Of a stretch of DNA of 64,000 nt, positions 12,509 through 25,870 are shown piece after piece; position 1 is the first letter of the stretch, and every line of letters begins with the position of its first letter. The DNA is taken from the NCBI RefSeq assembly GCF_014356525.2, contig NC_052505.1:6423171-6487170 (forward strand), read 5' to 3'. This DNA comes from Nilaparvata lugens (taxonomy: Eukaryota; Arthropoda; Insecta; Hemiptera; Delphacidae). A program made the translations under genes and the position numbers. A model generated the notes under the pieces. The model did not search any database. It was not told the DNA's origin and was given only the letters and a program-made list of their open reading frames with translations.

Positions 12509-13726
12509 GCATTCAAACTAACTATGTACCATCATAGAGGTAAGATAGCATAAGAGAATTATATATTGTGCTATCTTTTCTCTATGCTACATCGAGTAAA
12601 GCTAAAAATTGATTAACCAATGAGCATCTGACCTTCAGTTTTCACTTCAATATCACTTGTTAATTGTACAGCGTTTTTGTTTCGAAAAAATTAAATCTGA
12701 TCAAGAATTGGTTGGAAAATAGTTTATTCTTGAAATTAATTTTGGTGAGGGCAAGTTCTGCTCATCAAACCAATTCTCCTAAAAGGGTGTGAATTTTGAT
12801 TCAAACTACACATTATGAAGGGTTGACTAAATTTATGATACTTTTATCTAATTAATGTGATGAGAAATAAATGGATTACAACATATCTTTTTGGCGGTTT
12901 AGAAAGATAAAAAGTGTTCCTCACTACTTTAACTATCTAACTCAATCTTGAGATCTTAAAACTAATTTTACACAATAAACCATCAAATGAGAAAAATATA
13001 ATATATTTTTCTCATTTCCATACAGAATATAGAAAGTGTGTTCAGCTCCAGAATTTTCATATACCAAAAATTCATAGAACATCATGTCACTCGCTAAGAA
13101 CGTATAAGTTAATATTCACATCGAATAATATTTTTGATAGTCTCAAGCCTCAACTGAGTCCAATTAGACAATCAAATCATTTATATGTTTGAAATCGTAG
13201 ACAACCCAATTCGTTAATCTTTAAGATTCATGTTCGGACCCTTAATACTCGAGTTTTCTCTTCCTTATTTTCCAGATTATTTCTTACTTCTGATTCAGTA
13301 ATGTTTGTCAAATAAACTCAATTTCAAGTCCATTGACGTTAATTTATCAGCGATACGCTTATCGCCTAAAAGAAAAATACATAATAATTGTGATATATCA
13401 TGAACCTGTTTGTTCTCTTTGTTGAAACTATTATAGTTTTTCAATTCATCGATTGAATTCACTTGATTGATTATTAATTCTATGGTGAATTTTGACAACA
13501 TTATGGTATTCCAAACGAAACAGTTCCCAACTGATTATCAGTTTTTCATCTCCCGAAGTAATGATCACTGAGTTTTATAGAAAACTGGAAAAATATTGGA
13601 TGCATTTTGGTAAATCTTATCAGAAATGTCTGGGGCTGAGCATAACTCAATGAAGCAATGCTACAGGTAGAGTCTACATACACGTTTCAGGTGTTTTGTA
13701 TAGCAAGTAGTCGATGTGAGTTGTGA
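12507..13726. other. Noncoding, nothing recognised
   Basis: AT-rich. A weak palindrome around 12540-12592 (GATAGCATAAGAGAA against TTCTCTATGCTA) may be a decayed repeat. No exon is supported. Confidence 0.5.
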
Positions 13727-14165
13727 GTGTGTGTGTGTGTGTGTGTGTCCACTATTGTCCACAGGTGGGGATAAGAGGAGGTACAGGTAGACGTGGTGGG
13801 GATGGATGGTGCGTGTGTGTGGCAGGGTGTAGCGGGGAGGAGGGTTGGTTGGAAGGGGCTTTCGTGGCTTACCCAGTCGGGTCCTAGTTTTTACCAGTAC
13901 TCTTCCACACCAGGCACGTTACAGGTGTTGGAAAATATTGCGAAAGATCATCAGCTCGCTAGCCGGAGGTGCGCGCGCGTCAGTGCTCCAGTGCCACCCG
14001 CAGTTTTCCGGCATTTTCCACTCGTGACCACTGTGCAATTCTGGATTTGTGCGTGAAACATGTCAGTGTCTGTGATTGATTTACTTCTCAGTTCGTAATA
14101 AATTTATCAAAACAAACAACAGTCGTCGGCTCGACCCCTGTAGCGGGCCGAGTGTTTTCCACCAG
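13727..14165 (+). promoter_or_regulatory. grh: CpG-rich island with (GT)n, candidate grh promoter or 5' UTR
   Basis: A (GT)n tract (about 13727-13748) leads into a GC-rich block with CGCGCGCGTCAGTGCTCC at about 13972-13989, which contains an arthropod initiator-like TCAGT. A very short upstream open frame starts at ATG 14060. An acceptor-like GTGTTTTCCACCAG ends at 14165. The block lies immediately before a candidate coding exon in the grh direction, so it could be the start of the transcript. No TATA box is evident, and the assignment rests on composition and position. Confidence 0.35.
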
Positions 14166-14316
14166 TGTTTGTCGTATCTGCTATAACGTCTTACTCGGGA
14201 AATTTTGTTTGTCCCCCCGAAGTGCCTCCGCCCGTTTTTAAGACGAAGCCAAAATTTTGGCAGCGCGGTCTGGACGACGACGAGGATACCTGGTTCGAGG
14301 AGTACAATAGTTTCAG
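14166..14316 (+). CDS. grh: Candidate upstream coding exon of grainyhead
   Basis: The reading frame is open from 14144 to 14316 and encodes an acidic, non-repetitive peptide with PPEVPPPVFKTKPKFW, then GLDDDEDTWFEEYNSF. It ends at a donor (CAG, then GTTGGT, at 14317). Two bases of a codon remain, which is exactly the phase the 39572 exon needs: AG plus G gives arginine. There is no ATG in this frame, so either the exon starts at the acceptor ending at 14165 and an earlier exon supplies the start, or this is 5' UTR and translation begins at ATG 39630. I do not recognise the peptide in known Grainyhead proteins. A chance open frame, or an exon of another + strand gene, remains possible; phase agreement alone has a one-in-three chance probability. 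Confidence 0.4.
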
Positions 14317-14320
14317 GTTG

Positions 14321-14608
14321 GTGTTCTCTCTCAAAGTTCAATTTTGAGAAAATTTTCATTCTAGGGCTAGGTTACCTTGTTTTTTAATAACAGTGTTCTC
14401 TCTCAAAGTTCAATTTTGAGAAAATTTTCATTCTAGGGCTAGGTTACCTTGTTTTTTAATAACAGTGTTCTCTCTCAAAGTTCAATTTTGAGAAAATTTT
14501 TATTCTAGGGCTAGGTTACCTTGTATTTTAATAACAGTGTTCTCTCTCAAAGTTCAATTTTGAGAAAATTTTCATTCTAGAGCTAGGTTACCTTGTTTTT
14601 TAATAACA
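14321..14608. repeat. 72-bp tandem repeat, 4 copies
   Basis: GTGTTCTCTCTCAAAG starts at 14321, 14393, 14465 and 14537, a period of exactly 72 bp with only a few substitutions. Each unit contains a small palindrome (CTCAAA paired with TTTTGAG). Each unit also contains CTTGTTTTTTAATAACAG, which resembles a splice acceptor. The array starts four bases after the proposed exon donor at 14317. Confidence 0.95.
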
Positions 14609-17266
14609 GTGGAAGATAACGAAATGTTCCCGGTAGAGTGCACAATCGACGAACCTTATAAAAATAGACACCTCAAGGAATTAAAGAATATATATCAATG
14701 ATTGAAAACGTAACTTGGAGGCTCTTCATAAATTCAAAGCATAGAGAATGAATTCTAGGAAGAACACTAAAAATGTGTAGTTTTTGGTTGAACGAGTTCA
14801 TGTCACAATATTTGTAAAATAATTTTGTTATAATATTGACCATAAAGTCATATTCAATTAAAATTTATTCATTCATGAAAAATCATATTATCAAGTAACA
14901 TATTATCATAATAGAGTAACAATAACGTAATGAATAAGATCATGAATTATATAATGAAGTAAATTTCATGGGAATAAACATGATCGTAACTTTAAAAAAA
15001 ATGGATCAAAATTCAAAAATTATCGATAACGTCTTGATCGTTTATTAAACAGAAAATACAATTCTTCATATTATTTTCATAAACTAATGATAATATAGAA
15101 ATATGATTTGTCACCCTATTTACTTGACACAACTGTAAGCTTGAACCGTGAATTTTCCAATGAATAGTTTGATGCGTACAATAGTTATCCCGAGAATACG
15201 ATGAGTGAAATTCTTATAGAAACTCTCCGTATAAGGTCAATTCTCCTAGAATTCATGTTCACCTATTAGATACCGAATTAGCAGTGAAGATAAGAGAAAT
15301 TTATTTCTAACGTGAAGAACTATGACCTCAACGATAAGTCAGTTGTGATGGTTCGATTGTATGAGGATTTTCCTCCAGATACTATTACGGGATAAAGTAG
15401 ATTAGGCTACTGCAAACTGAATCATTCTGTTTCCACTGAATTCTGCTTATATGAGATCAGAACGGCAAATAGTTTTCTGAATGAATCCCATAGGACATCT
15501 TGACGAAATTAGATCAACATTCATCGTTTCCGAGAATTTATGTAGGCTAATGATAAATCGAGAACATACACCACAGTGAGAAAATCGTGAAAGGTACTTC
15601 CCTATACTTGTTGATAGCTTTATCAAATTTTCGTGTCTTATAGTGATATTGTCCATACTTTTCATCATCGTTCACTCCACATGCTTGATGAGAGTTAAGG
15701 AAAAGCTTTATAAACTTCAACATATTGTTGATATGATTAATATAGGTAAATGTAAAACAAAATACCTCGGAAGTCCTGTACTTAACCCTGAAGTTCCTTT
15801 CCATTGTCGAATATTATGAGAAACTATAACATCCAGTTGGTAGCATAATCGGTTTCCTATGAAAATTTTGTCTCAGAATCTACCCAAGTGATCAACAATT
15901 GTACTAAATTGAAAATATCAATCTATGACTCAAAGTTCGGGAATTTTTTGGTTTCTCATGTTGAGCTCATCGTTTTCTATTGAGATTAATCAAATAGGGA
16001 GCTTGAGAAGATCGATTTTAGTATCAGAAAAGACATTGTTTTAGTGACAGATCAAAAAACGGTACATGCTACTTATAATTTACCGGCAAACCTTTATAAT
16101 CAAACTGATAGTTTTTGATCAATTCGAAAATTAATCTATGTCGTATAAAAACTTAAACAGTCCATTGTGATATTTCCAAATTTTCATTAAAACCATTTAT
16201 GGACTAAGTCAAACACATCTGCTTCTTTAATATCCAAAATTAAAATTTTATATAAACCATCAACTGAGTTTAATAGTTAAAAAAAACATTGATTTTGTAA
16301 ATCAAAAATAGAAATACCTTTAAATTAAAGGACTTATGAAAAAAAATTTTAAAACTTTGAATTCTTTCTTAATTAACTTACCTACACCAAGAAATATTTC
16401 TTACTGATGAAACTTGGGGTCAATTTTAGGTGTATGTTTAATAATTCAAATTGTTTCAGGTATCTTTCTATCAATACACTAGATTCAAGTCAATCAAAAG
16501 ACAGACGAAATTCATTACTTAAAAATGAATCAAATATTATTGCATAAGATTTTATCATTATGCTATCTTTTCTCTAAGATTTCAGTTAATCTAAATTTGC
16601 AGAAAGTCGTTGTAATATGAAATCAAGTGATGCTTTTTAGTGAATCATCTTGAGTTATCTTATGATTTTCCTCCTACTCTCCACCTTTAGTAGTATATAA
16701 CTACTAAAAGTATAAAAAACATGTAACTTTTGTTTGAATTATTCTGTGAAAACAATAAAATTCGAATGATTCAGCTATACAGTATTTCAATTAAGTGATT
16801 CCATTTATCATTAGTTTGGAAAAATAATGAGGCATTATTTCTCTATTGTGAATTTTTTTTGTATGCCAGAAAAATTAGATACAATCAGTAGGCTACTATA
16901 ATACTTTTATCGTTGCAACTTCCTTAAGATTAAAATTACTCGTATTTTTATAATTCATAGAATTGTGTATAAGAATATTATCTTAGGTATGAGTCGAACA
17001 TTGGCGATAGAATAAAATCATTTAAATTTTTCATATAAATCTGAATCATATTACTCCTTCACTATAACAAGTGTATCAAATATGTACCATTTAATTGACA
17101 ATTGAATGTTAAAGTTAAGTTCTTTCCTATTTGAATCACTTACACTATTTTCAGTCCGAATTAGTGCAAATAAAGCAATGGAAAAATGTAATCATTATCT
17201 ATGAAAAATAAATCAATTGGTTCGAATAGTGAGTGCAGGAGTAATTAAAGTTTACAAATTTTATTA
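14609..17266. other. Intronic AT-rich stretch, nothing recognised
   Basis: No coding exon, RNA gene or repeat stands out. If the 14166 exon is real, this lies in the 25-kb first grh intron. Confidence 0.5.
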
Positions 17267-17720
17267 TTAATGCTGAGATTTGTCGTTTTGCGAGTAGTGT
17301 AGTTTTGTCGCTGGCGTTGTCGCACATAGTGATAGAGCACAGAGCACAGGGGGTCGAGGAAGGTGATCAGAATGAGTGGCAAGACAATGAGTTCTGTCTC
17401 GCGATGAGGGGGCTGTATGACAGAGGAGAGGGCATCTGAATATTTTAGCGGTGTCCGTGCGGACCCTGGGCAGAGACAGAGAGAGATACGGGCTCAATTC
17501 GTGTGATGGACAGAGAGCGAAATAAGGGCTAAGACTATGGGAACGGCTAGTCGGGGTTATCTTGTGCGTGCGTGCGTATGGATGAATGGGGCGAGCAGAT
17601 TCACTGTTCGTTAGGGGAGGCATTGCAATGCATTCTGTCGCTGACCCCGGGCCATTCCCATGGCCAACGCGACCCTCGACTCTCGCATTCGGCTAGGGGC
17701 TAATCTAATGCAAAGTCCTA
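17267..17720. promoter_or_regulatory. GC-richer intronic island
   Basis: A sharp change to GC- and CpG-rich sequence with GAGAG-type motifs (GACAGAGAGAGA at about 17473-17490, GGACAGAGAGCGA at about 17508-17520). The minus strand holds a 118-codon open frame with no recognisable domain, expected from composition. It is a candidate GAGA-factor-type regulatory element, by inference only. Confidence 0.25.
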
Positions 17721-19473
17721 TAGCTGTAAGCTAGTGTGAACAAGTTAGGACAAGATGTGATTGAATGAATTGAAAATATAAGATTTTAGTAGTGGAGACG
17801 AGACTTCTAGGAAAAAATATGTGGTAATTTCCAATGAAATAAAAAATTACACTAATGATCACAGAATCAGTATGATGTTTCCCATTTGAATGTTCGAGAG
17901 AATTCCTGTAGAAATAGAGTTTTCCTTAAGTGTGGAAATATTTGAAACACGTATGATGACAGAGAATAAACTACAGGTGTATGATGCTGTAAAAATACGT
18001 ATGATAAATAAACTGTTGGAGTATAAATATGGAAGAATAATAATGGAATTTGCCACCATGTAATGGGAGTTGATTCATTAGTAGCCTAGATTATTTTCTT
18101 ACAATAATTACTTTGAAGAAATAACCATAGAAAATTGAATTATAGTACAGGGTTGCTAGAAGTGATGTTGAATTAAGTGAAAGATGATCACTAGTTCAAG
18201 ATAATTTCAAGTGAAATTATTTGTGAATAGTATCGAAATATAGAAGTCTAGTAGTAAATTGTGATAAATTCTAACGAGAAAAATTTGTTCTATTGAGAAA
18301 AGGGTCATTCTCAAAGTGAAAATTATTTTCCAGATGTATCTTTTCAGCTTTAGTTATTGTGATGAGCAATGTTTTCATAGTTCTCAGTAAACTATTCTTA
18401 TTATTCGATGATCACTGTGAAATTATTTGCTAAGAGAAGATGGTAACTTTGATGTCAAAGAAGGCAAACCTTACTATTGGGCAGCGAAAATCTCAAATCT
18501 GGTCCTAATCTCTGGAAAGTAAAGGAATGAGCGTGGAATTGCAATTGTTTTGATGAACTTACTGAAGTCATATGATTGAGATATAGGTTATTATAATTCC
18601 CATTTTCATTTGTTTCACTGAAAGAAATATGTCAACTCCTCGGATAATACTGAATTGATTATATAATATTTGTGTGCAATTCAAAAATACCCTTATCCTT
18701 GTATATTATGTTGTGGCTAGTTGATTAGATTACAAGCATAGAGAAGGATTGCATTACGCACTCAAGAAGAGACGAAGAATTTTAGAAGGATTTTGGATGT
18801 GATTTGATATATGGTTGGTCCACACCTTCGACAGATGAAACTGACACCTCTCGAATTGAGTCTCCTTCACTGTGTTATTTGTATCTCTTTCCTTACAAGT
18901 ATCCGTCTATACATAATATATAGCTAGAAATATTCGGATTACTAGCCAGAAATTTCACAACACAACAATGCAGCTATTGATTTCACGAAAATATTTTTCG
19001 GTCGAATTGTGTAATACAAGAAACTTTCACGCGATTGATAGCCAGCGGTGATATTTTGACATGAAATTCGGTACGTGTGTCAAGCTTAGCGATTCACTAA
19101 CATAACACAACAGTATTAGTTCTCTAATAAACAAATTATCTAATTTAAAGTCACTCTTCTCATCGAGATAAGATAGATAGACTATTTAAACGTTCATCAT
19201 ATCAAAAATATTTGTTGCAATAGAACAAAATATTCTTATAAGTTTGTGATGATTCTGTGTTCTGTATTCTCAGCAGTATTTCTCCTAGCCTTATAATCAA
19301 TAAAACATCTTTTTACGTGCCATTTCCGATTTGCTGTCTAGTTCAATCTCTTTTCGAGGTTTCATAAAATCTATAAAAATCCCATGTACTCATATTAGTG
19401 CTCAGTAGAAAATATCTCCAAGTGAACTGAAATCATATTCAACTCTTGATTCAACCAAAAGTAAATTTACTTG
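17721..19473. other. Intronic, nothing recognised
   Basis: AT-rich sequence without supported features. Confidence 0.5.
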
Positions 19474-19765
19474 AATTAACCTATTAGTCACATGTAAGAA
19501 ATAGTGGGATAGTAAATTTCAAGATTTCGCAAAACATGTCTAGTTCAAAAACATGGAAAATGTCTATGCGTGAAATAGAATATTTATTGATGGCATTTCA
19601 AAATTTAAACAATCATAATTAACCTATTATTAGTCATATGTAAGAAATATTGGGATAGTGGATTTCAAGATTTTGTAAAACATGTCTAGTTCATAAACAT
19701 GGAAAATGTCTGTGCGTGTAATAGAGTATTTATTGATGGCATTTCAACATTTAAACAATCATATT
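19474..19765. repeat. 143-bp tandem duplication
   Basis: AATTAACCTATTA starts at 19474 and 19617. The two units share long blocks such as TTTATTGATGGCATTTCAA and AAACATGGAAAATGTCT, with scattered substitutions. Confidence 0.9.
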
Positions 19766-22700
19766 TAAGCAAAATATTATACTCAAGCTATTGGTGAAGA
19801 AGCAGTGTTATGTTCCTCAATTTCTGATGATAGATTATTTAAAGATCCCCTATTTTCCTAGATTGCCTGACAAAGAAAAACTGACAATAGCTATGTGAGC
19901 ATTGGACGTGCGCGTGCGGGAGAGTGATTGTTGGCGTAGCTGTGCCACAGGTGGAGATCGGGCCCCCCTCTTCTTCTAGTCCCCCGCGAGAAATCCCCCC
20001 ACATACTCGGTTTCCCCCATCGGACGTGGTGTCATGAGAACAGAAGTGGGGTGACACGAGTGACTGACAGGCTTTGGACCAAGAAGGAGGGAAAGTAGAG
20101 GTGGAGCCGTAAGTTTGGACACAAACGTCGTCCTCGTATCGTTATCAGAATGAAAGAAAAGCTGCGCACTATTTTCTGTGAATGCCCGCCTCCAGCCTTA
20201 CAGTCAACCAATCCACAAGTCGGCTTCTTTTTCTTTTTCCACCTTTATTTCTCGTGCACTCTGTCTCTGTCATCAAACACTGCTAGACGTCTCAAGTCTT
20301 CGCGACGCTCACTCAAAGTCCAAAGTCGCCAACTGCGTACTCAATAAGCTCTGACCTGGAGTAATTGGCCTGTTCTCTATTCCTCAGTTTCGTTCGAATT
20401 TTCTCTCGTACACCCATACAATTGTCCTCATGGATGATGAATTTTGATCAAGCTACAGGGAGCTATAGAGGATATGATTATGAAATGCAAAGGGAATCTG
20501 ATTATTGTTAATGAAGTTCATGTTGGACATGAGTTTCAAAAAACTAACAACTTTGCATTACATGAATGCTCTTATAATAATTTTTCATAACCTATTTTTA
20601 TAAACAGTAGGAATTATTACCGTGAAATTAAGATTTGACATTGGAAATCATTTTCCAAAACATGATGAAGAGAGTTTAGATTTGCTGCCATAAGAAGCCG
20701 TGAGTTTGAAACACTCTTCAGTGCACAGCAGTCAAAAAATAAAACATAAGAGTCAGTTTGTATCAACACTCGGGCAGAAGTCGTAAATAAGAATTTACAC
20801 GGCAGTCAGGACGCAAGTTGCGTGGGTGAGAAAGAGAGAGACATTAAATGAGAGAGAGAATGTGTCATGTTTTTCGTAGGGCCAGAATTGTACCGTGTGT
20901 GTAAGTGTCCTGTCTAGGCGGTCCGTGTCCGAATCCATATACTTCTCCACTTCCCATACAGATGGACCGCTGTGAATGCTATCTATAGATAGAAGCAGAT
21001 AATAATGCCTAGATGCAATCCATCTATACACAGATATACAATTCTTTAGTCCCGCTTTCGGCGAGTTTTAATGGGCTACCGATGGTTTATAGTGCACGAA
21101 TTTAGCTACACTGGCGTATTCAACGCTGTGGGTCCCTGTCAAATCGGACAATGCTCTGTGGCCGATAGGTTACTTTTACCAAACTGCAAATCAGAAATAA
21201 TTGCACAATTAATTTTGAGCTTTAGGTGTCTGCCTCCATAACAGCACACGCCTAACAAACTATTATTGTATTTTCCATTATACAAATTTGAAGCTGTGGG
21301 AATAATGGGCGATGGAGGGCGAGTAATGTGCATTGGCCCAATGTGCTGTGCTCTCTTAATGAATGCGGCGATAAAATTCACGCTCCAAACTCTAGATGCT
21401 ATCATGAAATTTGTTTCTAGATGCTCGTTTTTATTGGTCGAGAACTAGGGAGAATTGTTTTCGGCGGCTGATGTGCGTGTTGAATTGGTTGGAAAACGAA
21501 CAGCATTTCATTGAGAATGGAACAAAAAAAATGTATTCCAATGTTTCGTGTTGTTGCACAATTGAATATTTGAGTTGATCTGTTTCAATGAACAATTTCA
21601 AAATAATCGATCATTTGAATAGAAAGCATAAAAAACTGTTCAAACAAAAGCAATCATGTTTTGTTGAATAATCAACATAATTATTATCATTCAACAATTT
21701 GGATATGAAATTCTAAATCTATGAAGTGTGTGGAATTGCTCAGATAGAAATAGCAGGATAGCAGGTGTTAGAAGTCAAGTGCGAAGAAGAGAATCTTTGG
21801 AATAATAACGGAATGATTTCCCTCAACGGTTCTCAATAGGGTACATCTTCACACAAATAAAATAAAAAGGAAAAATACTGAAGGAAATCACAAAGCAAAA
21901 TGTGAGCTATTCTTCCTTTGTGTGTTTGAAAACAAAAGAGGCCATTGACAGAGCAAATTGCGATGTTGCACTGGCGATATTGCATTAATGCAATTTTCTA
22001 CGGAAAGAGTGAGATAGCTTGTAATAACGCTGGTGGTGTACTGACTGCATGGTCTCCTCTGACCACAGCGTGTTGCATCTTCGGTAAATGATTTTCTCGA
22101 AAGCAAAGGTCGATGATTGGTGTTTTCCGAATTGAATGGATGCATGCATATATCGAATGGATGCATCTTCGAATGCACCGTTGTTTGTTTTGTAGTGGAG
22201 TGAAGGTGAATGCAGTTCATTGCAGCGAACATGCACTAAGAAAGATAATAACAAATTACCATTGAAGATGCCAACCCGCTGTGATGTGGTTATGCTGTGG
22301 GTTGGTGCGGTTTTGGTCGATCGCTATTGCACTGATTGCTGTTCGATTCTGCCAATATGTTCCCCAGCATTCCCTGATCCGTCACTGATGAATTACAGTC
22401 TTGTTCCACTTTGCTCGATATAGTAACCGATTGTACAAATGCATTCGCTAATAATGTAGGATTGCGTAAAACACTTATGGAATGTTAATGATGAGATTAT
22501 ACAATGCACAGCTACCACTGTTACAATCTAGCATTGATTTGTTTCGTGTTTCACTTTCTATCGATTGTTGAATTGATTACAGTTCCCTCTGTGAATTGTA
22601 AATCTAGGATTAGGAGATAAGAAGTTGAATATTTGAAGATTCAATTCACTATTCTTCAATATCAAATTCAAGACCAAATTTCATGTGGGACTATAACAAC

Positions 22701-24006
22701 TTCTACATAACGAATTAAAATAATTCTCAATGAATCAATACGAGAACTACAATATAGCAGGTGATAGTGAGGTTGGTTTGTGAATGTACATGGCAGATAG
22801 ATAGATGTGATATTTCAAATGAACGTGATAGAACTCAGATAATTGAAAGAAACATTTAATTGGCTGTGTGACATGCATCACTGATTCTGTATGATTATCA
22901 CAAGTATTGTTTCATGAGATGTTTATTGTCATTTTACCTAGGAGAAGTGAAAATGATGATGAAAACAAAGAAGTATACATGTTGACGAAAACAAAGAAGA
23001 AGTAGAGCCGTGAAATGGAGTATAAAATAGAATCACTTTTTCATGACGACGTGGCGGAGTTTCAACAGCAATGTCCACTTCAACCACTCAGCCACGTTGT
23101 GAACAATACAAAGTGATGATGGTAATGGAAAAAATTATACATCCAAGGTGAATAAACCAATCAACTAGAAATCGATGTATTCAAAATGTATTAGGCAAGA
23201 AAAGAAGAAGAAATGAAAATGCCTATATGAACGAACAATCATGGAGACATGAATTTTGGGTATTTTTCATTCTGGCGCTAACTGGACTAAGAACACAAGA
23301 ATCAACACAGTCCAGTTTTGTTTCAGTTTCTTCTCCAGCTACAGGCCAGTCCAAGTTGCTGGTGCCCTTTTATTTCTCCATTCTGACAAGCAGAGTGTGG
23401 GACGGCAGCGGCTACGATTTTCAGCCAACAAAGAGAATATAAATTTGCCGGGCCAAATCCGAAAACAGAACAATCGCAGGAGGTGGACATTTTTGGTAGA
23501 GGTCAGGTGACTCAATTGTTATCGAAAAAACCGGGTGAATCGAATAAATAGAAAAGAGGTGTATCAGAATACTGATACAAGACATGGAAGATTACGAGCT
23601 CATCAGACTTTGATATCACTGTAATATCGTTGTACTATCGTTTGATTTCAGATTGATCTATTTGATTGTCACGAGATTTCCTTAAATCTTATCGAACTCT
23701 TGTAAGAAACATAATATCTTCCATCACTCCATACTGAAGTATTTTCAATCGAAGAAAACCTGTAGAATCATTAATGTTACAAAAATTCAAGTTTTTTACC
23801 TTCTCCGTGCATCCTCGTATTGTTTCATTTTTGAATGAGTCAATAATTGAACGCGATATATTATTTGAAAAATGAATCAAGTTACAAATTAGATGTAAGT
23901 GGTTTCAACTTTATTAAAACAGTTCATTGCATTTTTTCCATTACTCAGATCATAATTCAATTCACTTTTTGTGTAGTCGAGAAGTTGATATTGTGGTTAT
24001 TATTCA
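19766..24006. other. Intronic stretch with several GC-richer islands
   Basis: No exon is recognised. Blocks at about 19880-20350, 20990-21420 and 22040-22420 have balanced composition and high complexity, with clustered E-box-like (CAGGTG) and homeodomain-like (TTAATGA) motifs. They could be regulatory elements. Open frames in them lack domains and overlap on both strands. Confidence 0.4.
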
Positions 24007-24151
24007 TATTAAATGAAAAAGACTAAGAAATTGTATTAAGCTTTTTTTGGTTTATCAGAGATTGACAATGGTGTAATAACCGAAACCGGTCTTTCTAAGT
24101 ATCAATAAATCGGTGGTTTTTTGATAATTTCTTAGTCTTTTTCATTTAATA
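24007..24151. mobile_element. 145-bp fold-back element with 26-bp perfect arms
   Basis: The segment 24007-24032 is the exact reverse complement of 24126-24151 (core AATGAAAAAGACTAAGAAAT). The ~93-bp loop contains AACCGAAACCGGTC. The size and perfect arms fit a MITE or fold-back element. I could not identify a target duplication. Confidence 0.75.
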
Positions 24152-25737
24152 ATTCAATTCCAATTTGAATGATGTATTCTTAAAATCCTGTTCATTCTAT
24201 TGGTTTTCAAATATAGGACTGGAAGTCCAAGTGACCCACGTTCTCTGTAATCTGTATTAGGTCTCTGTGAAGGATATTCATCTTAGTTGGTAAGCTTGGA
24301 ATGAATAGCTTCAGGGTTTCTACATGTCTGATGCGTTCGATAAATGTATGCGGCTTGGACTATGGAGAGGTGCCTAATGAGTAAGCATTTTCGGGGGTCT
24401 AATTAAGAGGCAGTGGAGCAGCATCACCAGCGGTGGTCGATCCGTCGATTCCCAAGGCTCAGTCAGCATCTTTGTTCGGGGTGTTGATAGGATGCTCACA
24501 GTGTCCACATCTCGGCTTGGACAATGGATGCTGCGGCAACCCTTCCTTCTCCACAGTCATCTCAGTTCTGCTCCTTCTTTTGTTGTCTACCTGTCCACCC
24601 CCCTCTCACTCATCTCCCTTCTCTTTTCGCTTCGATAGTCTTCTGCAGGCTCCTCTTTTCTTGCTCTCTTTCAGGCCACCCTTTCAGTCTATTTTTAATT
24701 GTTTTATCAACATTGTTAGTTCGTTCATAGTCCAACAGTTCCAATTATGTAGTCTACCCTCGTACAGTCTACCCAGGTATCGCTTTCTTCCTGTGTGACT
24801 GACTGCAGAAGGAACATCCTTATCTTGCATCCGATTCATGGTCAATTTCATGGTGTCAGAACTTGAAATCTGGTTGTCGATTCTTCCCAGTTCATTGTGC
24901 CCTTCAATATTACTCGTTTGTTATGGATGTGATAGATCTGAATAGTGGTAAATTGAGCGTCAGATAGCCTACTTTTTGAATTCAAGATTCATCATTCCAA
25001 TTTTCCAACTATAAAATGACTTTAAAATTCGTTGAACTTGGAGAAAATTTGGCAAAGTTTAACGTTCAATAGGAAAAATTGATAAGTGATAACAAAATTT
25101 GCTGAGATTCAAAATATTCAGAACCAAATAACTTTCTCTCCCAGAAAAAATTGAAAAGCTCAATATTCTGAGCATAGCTCAGAGCTCAGCATAGTCTGAT
25201 ATGCTTTAAGTTTTGTGAAAGTCGGAATATTCCCAGATTTTACTCTTTCAGTTTCATTCTATTCAGTGAGGACGCAACGGAGTGTTGCTTCCGGTTGAAG
25301 GGTTCCTGTCAAACGTTGTAATTCGGACAAAGGCGCAATCCTCCTGAATGTGTCAGTCGTGTCAAAGAAGATACCTTCTAATACCTAGTATTATAGTATT
25401 TTCAATAAAGGTATTCACATTACAATGCCAACCTTTCCTGCAGGTGCAGGAACTAGGAACTACCAATATATTTTGAAGAGTTCAATGACACTTTACAATA
25501 GATTTTTACCTCAACTTCTGCTAACTATTGTGGTTCATGAATAGTTGGAAATAGCTTGGGTTTAGTAATTTTAGTCAGTTAATTGTATTTTACAAGTAGT
25601 TGTTAATGGGGCCTTGCCCACAAATTCCCACGGATTGTTAGTTATTCTGGTCTGGATTGTTACCTTAATATTCTGAATATAATTATGTTCACGTTCAATT
25701 TCTAACTCTCGGAAAACATGTGTGAGTCTGTCTATCT
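24152..25737. other. Intronic, nothing recognised
   Basis: A pyrimidine-rich segment at 24430-24800 carries a 121-codon open frame dominated by Ser, Leu, Pro and Phe, typical of CT-rich sequence rather than a gene. Nothing else is supported. Confidence 0.5.
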
Positions 25738-25870
25738 AGTAGCATTTCGAATTGGCTATAAATAGTTGGAAGTGTCAGAGTATCTTTTATCAGTAGCCTG
25801 ATAGTGATACATTCAGTAGCATTTCGAATTGGCTAAGAATAGCTGGAAGTGTCAGAGTCTCTTTTATCAT
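25738..25870. repeat. 77-bp tandem duplication, partial second copy
   Basis: AGTAGCATTTCGAATTGGCT occurs at 25738 and 25815. Downstream, AGTGTCAGAGT and CTTTTATCA match in both units. Confidence 0.85.

Noticed and set aside
24433..24798. 121-codon Ser/Leu/Pro/Phe-rich open frame
   Set aside because: It arises from CT-rich composition; no domain, splice context or conservation clue.
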